Shown piece after piece: positions 59,299-64,000 of a stretch of DNA of 64,000 nucleotides. The notes beneath the pieces were generated by a model. The model saw only the letters and a program-made list of their open reading frames with translations. It searched no databases and was not told the origin of the DNA. The stretch comes from Perkinsela sp. pyNocScin1 (taxonomy: Eukaryota > Euglenozoa > Kinetoplastea > Prokinetoplastida > Perkinselidae): contig CAXHTR010000004.1 in assembly GCA_964019655.1 (NCBI GenBank), positions 124,001-188,000 on the forward strand, read 5' to 3'. The translations under genes were made by a program, and so were the position numbers. Position 1 is the stretch's first letter; the number at the start of each line of letters is the position of its first letter.

Positions 59299-59660
59299 CC
59301 TCGCATGCAAGCCACAAACCCTTCGTCTTCTTGGAATTTCGCTTGAGACACAAACGTAAAAAGATATCTCAAGAAAAAATTAAAACTAAACCGACACTGA
59401 CATAGCAGACTTTCATCGCTTTAGCATTATAATTGCTCCAAAACATGCGCTTTGCAAAAGATAAGCCATTTTTCTGCTCGCTGATCTTTCCTATTAACTC
59501 GGGACTTGCCTGATATCTGCACACATTGAATGAGCAAAAGAATAAAGCGAGGAAATATCTACATAGATTGGCCTATGCCTGCATTGTGGAGGATAACCTG
59601 CAAGATTATAAATTACATTTCATCAATAACAATTGCGGCCTACGTTTTGCAGTAGGGCTT
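59299..59660. other. Spacer, nothing recognised
   Basis: AT-rich; it would hold the 3' UTR of the broken gene to its right. No feature is recognised. Confidence 0.25.
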
Positions 59661-60392
59661 TCATGGCCTCAAAGCTAAGGTGCTAAATGCGATGAATGCT
59701 AAGGCCGAGACGTTGCGAATCTCATCGATCGAAATCATCTCCCGAACTAAGTTGAATTTTTTTCCAATTTGAATGCCTATGAGGAGTAGAAACAGACATA
59801 TACATGCACTTTTACACGCTTCTTGCGAGAACGGATCGTAGGCCTTATCGATGCAAGGAAGGCGATGGTTACTAGTAGTGTCCGGATCTTGAGCACTCTG
59901 TTCAGCACGCCACAGGGACTGTGCATGCCCCAAACTTGCTTAAGTACTCAGTGCCGCATCATTCATCGGCAATGACTGGGTCCCAGATGAAAGGGCCTTA
60001 GATTGATAAGTGGCAGGTGTTTCAACTCTCGTTTCTGGGATGCAAATGTCCTGTATCTCCAACACAGCAACTACGCTTGAACTGCGCAGATCTCGAAACA
60101 CTTTGAGATGTTTCGAGATCTCGCCAAGCGCATTAGAGAAGCCACGTTCCTGTACGTGGAGCATCTGGAGGGTGGCAGAAGCATTGGCGTCCCAGAGCTC
60201 TCTTTGAGCCGCTGATTCGCGTACAGCGGACGCGATTTGCTCTTCTGCCTCGCGCTCTTTAGACTTGGTGTCCTTGGCTGTTCGAGCGAGCTTCTCGGCC
60301 GAATTTTGCTGTAGCTTCTGCTGGCGCTTTAAACTTAAAAAAGCTCAGAAAGCTTTTTTGAACGACATTTTCTCGGGGCATTTTTCAGGCAT
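59661..60392 (-). pseudogene. Coiled-coil/membrane protein gene with two in-frame stops
   Basis: From ATG 60392 one frame runs 244 codons to 59661, broken only by TGA at 60347-60345 (codon 16) and TAA at 59942-59940 (codon 151). It reads MPEKCPEKMSFKKAF, stop, then a charged helical stretch (AEKLARTAKDTKSKEREAEE, QIASAVRESAAQRELWDANA), a polar part, stop, and a C-terminal part with two hydrophobic segments (ACICLFLLLIGIQIG and VSALAFIAFSTLAL). The build resembles the intact coiled-coil protein at 15.2 kb. UGA and UAA clearly act as stops in other genes here, so a pseudogene is likelier than readthrough. Confidence 0.5.
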
Positions 60393-60459
60393 TTTAAAAT
60401 TCTTAAGTGACAATTAAATTGCAACTTTTCTTGCTATTTTTCTGCTTAAAGTTGTGCTA

Positions 60460-60760
60460 TTAAAGCACAGTATCATTCTTTCTTCTTGAAAATATGATTA
60501 TGCGACCACGAGCGAATGGCCAACGACGAAACAACCCATGCATTGGGCGAATAATGACCGAAATGTTTGCAGCCATAGCCTTGCTCCCCCCGAAGAACTT
60601 TTTCATGAGCTGTTTCACATATAAAATTTTCTGAAGCTCTCTCATAATGACTTTGGGGCCGTTCCAGTCCTGGGCCTGCGTGCGGCGCTGTGCTTTTTCG
60701 TCATAACAGAAATTAACCGCGCCGGGATACGTCCGCCACTAAGCCAAGGACTCCGACCAT
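60460..60760 (-). other. ORF with a diverged dispersed repeat
   Basis: The minus frame 60460-60645 reads MRELQKILYVKQLMKKFFGG and RRWPFARGRIIIFSRRKN, basic and protein-like; the frame is open upstream (AQDWNGPKVI). The part at 60648-60755 aligns at DNA level with 17821-17925. I cannot tell whether this is a gene or a repeated element. Confidence 0.3.
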
Positions 60761-60846
60761 TTTCGACCACTTACTTGTTTGTGCAAACTTTCTCAGCTGT
60801 TGCTATGTGATAAGCATGGAAAGGTCGAAGCGGCTGACCTAATTCT

Positions 60847-61125
60847 TATTGGCTTGCGGTGCGACTCGTCGATGCACTCAACACCCCATGGGCAGAGCCA
60901 TTTGCTTGTCTTTGCATTTTTCGCAGAAATCATAGAAATTTCAAAGCGTCAATCGTGGAAAAAATTGTGCTTGCATAGTTCGAAAATTTCATTCACAAGA
61001 TGCATACAGATTCAGGTGAGCTACCTGACGTCACCTATATCACCTAAACCTGTATCTCAGGTATACAGGTAGGTATAATCTCATCAGGTAGACTTGCTGG
61101 ACTTCAGTCCTCATGATCTTTGAGA
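60847..61125. repeat. Duplicated segment, copy A (of 63735-63943)
   Basis: High similarity to 63735-63943, including cgatgcactcaacaccccat, gcgtcaatcg.ggaaaaaatt and ctggacttcagtcctcatga. Copy A contains 71 bases (61002-61072) absent from copy B. On the minus strand copy A holds a truncated start of a family B gene (MISAKNAKTSKWLCPWGVEC) that soon goes out of homology. Confidence 0.85.
61002..61072. repeat. 71-bp insertion rich in CAGGT/ACCTG inverted repeats
   Basis: Present only in copy A of the duplication. It contains cctgtat-ctcaggt-atacagg (61049-61069) and caggt-gagct-acctg (61013-61027). It may be a small palindromic insertion element; deletion from copy B is the alternative. Confidence 0.55.
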
Positions 61126-61276
61126 CTTCTCGAATACAGTCGCTCAAAAGCGCAAACGAAATTTTCCCAGGAGCGCAGACTATAATGGCCACCTTGATGA
61201 GCGAATTATTGCTGATGTCGATTGTCTCCATGCTTGCAGGCAGTTTCAGAAGGCAAAAAATGCCTGAGCTGTACAT
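61040..61276 (-). pseudogene. Relic of a type IV LRR C-terminus
   Basis: The minus frame reads LLKLPASMETIDISNNSLIK then VAIIVCAPGKISF, like LPPTMKIIDIASSTISKALI and LPSRVRIIQIFSNYVTKVVV of intact type IV genes. No cap precedes it. Its 3' part runs into duplicated copy A. Confidence 0.5.
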
Positions 61277-61355
61277 TCATGTACTATAAAGCTTATAACC
61301 ATCGAATAATTCCAAAAAAGTGTTTCGCATGAATACGCACGAGCATCCACACAAT

Positions 61356-62283
61356 TTAATCGTCTACTGGGGAATACACCTGATTTTCCTCCTCCTGCAC
61401 ATTAACCTCGCAGTCCTCTGCGTGCTCGAGGAGATATTCCTCCCACTCGTGTCTCTGGCCACTTTCGTCAAAGACTGCGGTAATACACTCACACAAGACC
61501 TCAACAGGTGGGGCTATTGTCTTTGGGATCATAAATGTCCCGCTGAGATCGTTCCGAAGCAAACCTATTTCTACGATCTCGGGCGGCAATTTTGGAAGCC
61601 GAACGTCTCCCGAAAAAGCGTTGTAGGATAAGTCCAGAGTGTTCATCGGCGACGGGAGATTATCGAAGCAAATGGATCCGCACAGATCGTTTTTTTGAAG
61701 ACACACCTCGACCATTTCTGCCGGAATGCTTTTGAGCGATAGCTCACCGCTCAGCTTATTGCCGCTGGCATCAAAAAGCGTCATCTGCGCTGGAAGATCT
61801 TGGAGCAAGCAACTCCCACAAAACTCGTTGTAGCTCAGGTCGAGCTCCGCAAGAGTACGTGGCAAGGCACCCCAGTTGATTGCGCCATGCAGCAAATTTT
61901 CACTTACAGAGAAAATGGTGAGCCTGGATGGCAGGAGCGATGTATCCAAGGTCCCGTACGCCTTGCATGATGAGACAACAAAATGACCAGTGAGTGGTGG
62001 AATAAACTGAAACGGGAACTGCTCTTTTTGAAAGATGAGGTGAAAAAAATTCACCGCTTTCACGCGATCATCTTCGCACTCTATATCACGGGGGACATTC
62101 CATTTATCTGTGTATTGCCACTCGCACACATCGATGAAATTACTGCTTTTGTCTTGAAACGGTTGTTTGTATTCCATATCTAGGAAAATGATGAGCATCT
62201 CCATGAGTGCCTGGTCGGATAAGGATTCGTAGTCGAGGCGACCGAGTGAAGAGTCGACGGTCAGCACCTGGAGAGCTTTGCAT
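61356..62283 (-). CDS. LRR protein, type I, start codon out of frame
   Basis: The LRR frame reads LTVDSSLGRLDYESLSDQAL, MEMLIIFLDMEYKQPFQDKS, VCEWQYTDKWNVPRDIECED (the two cysteines are 13 residues apart, more than usual), FPFQFIPPLTGHFVVSSC, about seven LRRs and FDESGQRHEWEEYLLEHAED, with an extra acidic tail (CEVNVQEEENQVYSPVDD). No in-frame ATG precedes the cap. The ATG at 62283 lies exactly where the leader should start but is one base out of frame; without that base it would read MKALQVLTVDSSLGRLD. Either a small indel or a non-ATG start (GTG 62267). Confidence 0.78.
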
Positions 62284-62705
62284 AGGCGATATGTGAGGTT
62301 AGGAGACTGCTATAGGAATTGCGATTCAAATGGAGAAGCCAAGAAGTTTGGCTGTTAGTGTGCTTAATCTACTTGAAGAGTACTTAATGTAATCAAACAG
62401 AAACTTTCCGGATGGTGTTATGCGCAGGCCGATGGTCTCCTGTGAGACGGTTTCCCATTGCTGGCCCTTCAGCTACTCTGAAAGCTGCCTAAACTTACGA
62501 CAAGGCGTCTCGTGGTCACATTTTACTCGCTACAAAATAATAAAAGTTTTCAGTGTACACACTCGGCATCATCTCCTGCCCACTTATTTTTTGGGCTCTG
62601 TGAGCCCTATAGTAAAACTTTTTTTTTTCATTTTTCGGTGAGGTTTGTGAACTAGCAATATGGTGCGTATAGAAGCAATTATGTGCAGACTTCAATTGAG
62701 AGTCA
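62284..62705. other. Spacer, nothing recognised
   Basis: AT-rich with T- and A-runs. No feature is supported. Confidence 0.25.
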
Positions 62706-63821
62706 TTAACTGTGACTGTAGTGGCCATTCAATGCTGCAGAAAGCGCGGGAACGTCCTCTTCTTCTAAGAATATTGCTTGATGGTTTCGTCTCCCGCTCT
62801 TCTTGTACGAATGTAGAAGACCTTTATTCTCGATCTGTGAAAACCGAGCATCAAAAACTTCGAGAAAATAGCAATTCTCAATCGCATGAAGTAAAGCTTC
62901 AGATACATTAATCGACGTTGACTGGATATAGCAGTATCGAATGTGCAGAGCGTTCGATCTGAGTATTTTCACGACGTCTGTCTCTTCAATGTCTGTGTTC
63001 GACACGTTAATCCATCGAAGATTTGTGAATGTAGCCAAGTGATTGAAAATAGGCTTTGTTACACATGACCATGAAACGTCAACGTAACGTAGTGTTTGCT
63101 TAACTCCCGGATTCGAGAAAAAGATCCCTAAATTTTGTATATCCACTCGAAGGTCATTGATTGAAAGGCTTTGGAGATTTGTGCACGAGATAAGTGCAAC
63201 AAGCCAATCGTACGCTGGAAGTATTTCAAACTGAGCGTGTCGAATGACATTTTTACGCGCTTTTATGATCCCTTCGATGTCGCTTACGTCTTCTATCTTC
63301 GTAATATTTGCAGAAATATTGAAAAAATGGCCATGGGGGAAAATCTGGAGCATTTTGATTTGTTCTACCATCGTTTGCTTATAGTCGTACTCGAAAATTT
63401 CGAGTTTTGGAAGCGTCGCAAGCTCTCGAAGGAGACCCTCTCGAATTTCAGTGAGCTCTGTGCGAATCACGCAAAGGCTCTCACAGCGAACAATGTTTTC
63501 AGCATCTGCTTCTCTGAGAGCTCCACAAGAAATCATGTGCAGCTCTTCACAGGGATGCTTATGCAGATTCTCCAGACAGCTGAGGTCATCTAGGTAGTGA
63601 AGGACGACGCGTTCAAACTGATGCCCTGTGTTGTCGATGGCTGCTTTCACATCTCCCCCCGACAGCACGTCGACATCAAAGTACTCGTATCCGGTCGCAA
63701 TGCACAGTTCCTGAGCTCGATCAGGAAGTGTTCGTATTGGCTCGCGATGCGACTCATCGATGCACTCAACACCCCATGGGCAGAGCCATTTGCTTGTCTT
63801 TGCACCTTTCTCAGAAATCAT
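62706..63821 (-). CDS. Family B LRR protein, N-terminally short
   Basis: A 371-aa protein. It starts MISEKGAKTSKWLCPWGVEC, so it keeps the KWLCPWG motif but lacks the preceding 80-100 residues (SHRARPALAENL block) of its two paralogues. LHKHPCEELHMISCGALREA, IVRCESLCVIRTELTEI, LISCTNLQSLSINDLRV, FSNPGVKQTLRYVDVSWS, LATFTNLRWINVSNTDIEET and IENCYFLEVFDARFSQIENK are the irregular RNI-type LRRs. The PNW end is replaced by KSGRRNHQAIFLEEED. The bases upstream belong to a duplicated segment, so the N-terminus may have been lost by rearrangement. Probably intracellular, possibly decaying. Confidence 0.75.
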   Translation of the reverse strand: MISEKGAKTSKWLCPWGVECIDESHREPIRTLPDRAQELCIATGYEYFDVDVLSGGDVKAAIDNTGHQFERVVLHYLDDLSCLENLHKHPCEELHMISCGALREADAENIVRCESLCVIRTELTEIREGLLRELATLPKLEIFEYDYKQTMVEQIKMLQIFPHGHFFNISANITKIEDVSDIEGIIKARKNVIRHAQFEILPAYDWLVALISCTNLQSLSINDLRVDIQNLGIFFSNPGVKQTLRYVDVSWSCVTKPIFNHLATFTNLRWINVSNTDIEETDVVKILRSNALHIRYCYIQSTSINVSEALLHAIENCYFLEVFDARFSQIENKGLLHSYKKSGRRNHQAIFLEEEDVPALSAALNGHYSHS

Positions 63822-63943
63822 TGAAATTTTAAAGCGTCAATCGCGGAAAAAATTGTGCTTGCATAGTTCCGCAAATTTCTTTCACAAGACGTATAATCTC
63901 ATCAGGTAGACTGGCTGGACTTCAGTCCTCATGATCTTTGAGA
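63735..63943. repeat. Duplicated segment, copy B (of 60847-61125)
   Basis: Covers the first 29 codons of the family B gene and about 120 bases upstream. Its upstream minus strand also reads SPASLPDEIIRLVKEICGT between stops, possibly remains of the lost N-terminus. Confidence 0.8.
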
Positions 63944-64000
63944 TACATCTCATATTCTTCTGGCATTGGATTCTTGTAATCTACAAACAGTGGCAAACAA

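Noticed and set aside
1-64000. CRISPR arrays, bacterial operons, Shine-Dalgarno sites or phage genes
   Set aside because: No regularly spaced repeats, no purine-rich sites before starts, and gene spacing is too wide; the window is eukaryotic in character.

Overview
This window looks like nuclear DNA of a unicellular eukaryote. The genes show no introns and have no bacterial ribosome binding sites. They are separated by AT-rich spacers of roughly 150-900 bases, and many start codons follow a pyrimidine tract and an AG. All intact genes lie in same-strand blocks: two minus-strand genes at the left edge, a plus block from about 3.5 to 33.8 kb, and a minus block from 37.7 to 63.8 kb. This layout, with Pol III-type sequences where the blocks converge, resembles polycistronic, trans-spliced genomes such as kinetoplastids and other Euglenozoa. 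That assignment is inferred; a hAT-type MITE in the window would be unusual for trypanosomatids, so the organism stays open.

Almost everything is one expanded multigene family. About 25 largely intact genes and several relics encode proteins with a short hydrophobic N-terminus, a conserved cap (GRLDxxSLSDQ-ALME, then often CxW-GVxC-DDRVT) and 5-17 leucine-rich repeats of about 21 residues with core NxFSG. Many end in VVDExG-HPWEE. The cap resembles LRRNT_2 caps of plant-type LRR proteins, so these are probably secreted or surface LRR proteins. I separate four types. Type I has the Cys cap and HPWEE tail. Type II starts SQQ-MELLV and lacks the Cys pair. Type III has GRLDPxLMSxES. Type IV is short, with C-W-I-C and IDW-P motifs. 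A second family (B) of about 445 aa carries irregular, RNI/AMN1-like LRRs and a CPWG motif.

Non-LRR genes are few: a tandem nucleoplasmin-like/HD2-type protein (19.9-20.6 kb), a coiled-coil protein with two C-terminal membrane helices (15.2-15.8 kb), a broken coiled-coil/membrane gene (59.7-60.4 kb), and two small unrecognised families (C and D) in a local duplication at 42-45.7 kb, with another C member at 59 kb.

Region by region: 0-1.4 kb holds two minus LRR genes. 1.4-3.5 kb is a divergent strand-switch spacer with a type IV relic. 3.5-33.8 kb is the plus LRR array. 33.8-37.7 kb is a convergent zone with decayed GC-rich coding sequence, a hAT-like MITE with a perfect 8-bp target duplication, a 5S rRNA-like sequence, a tRNA-derived SINE-like element and a tRNA-like sequence. 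37.7-63.8 kb is the minus array. Many family members are broken by small indels (13-bp duplication at 11.87 kb; frameshifts near 3.58, 53.5, 54.47 and 62.28 kb), which fits rapid birth-and-death evolution.
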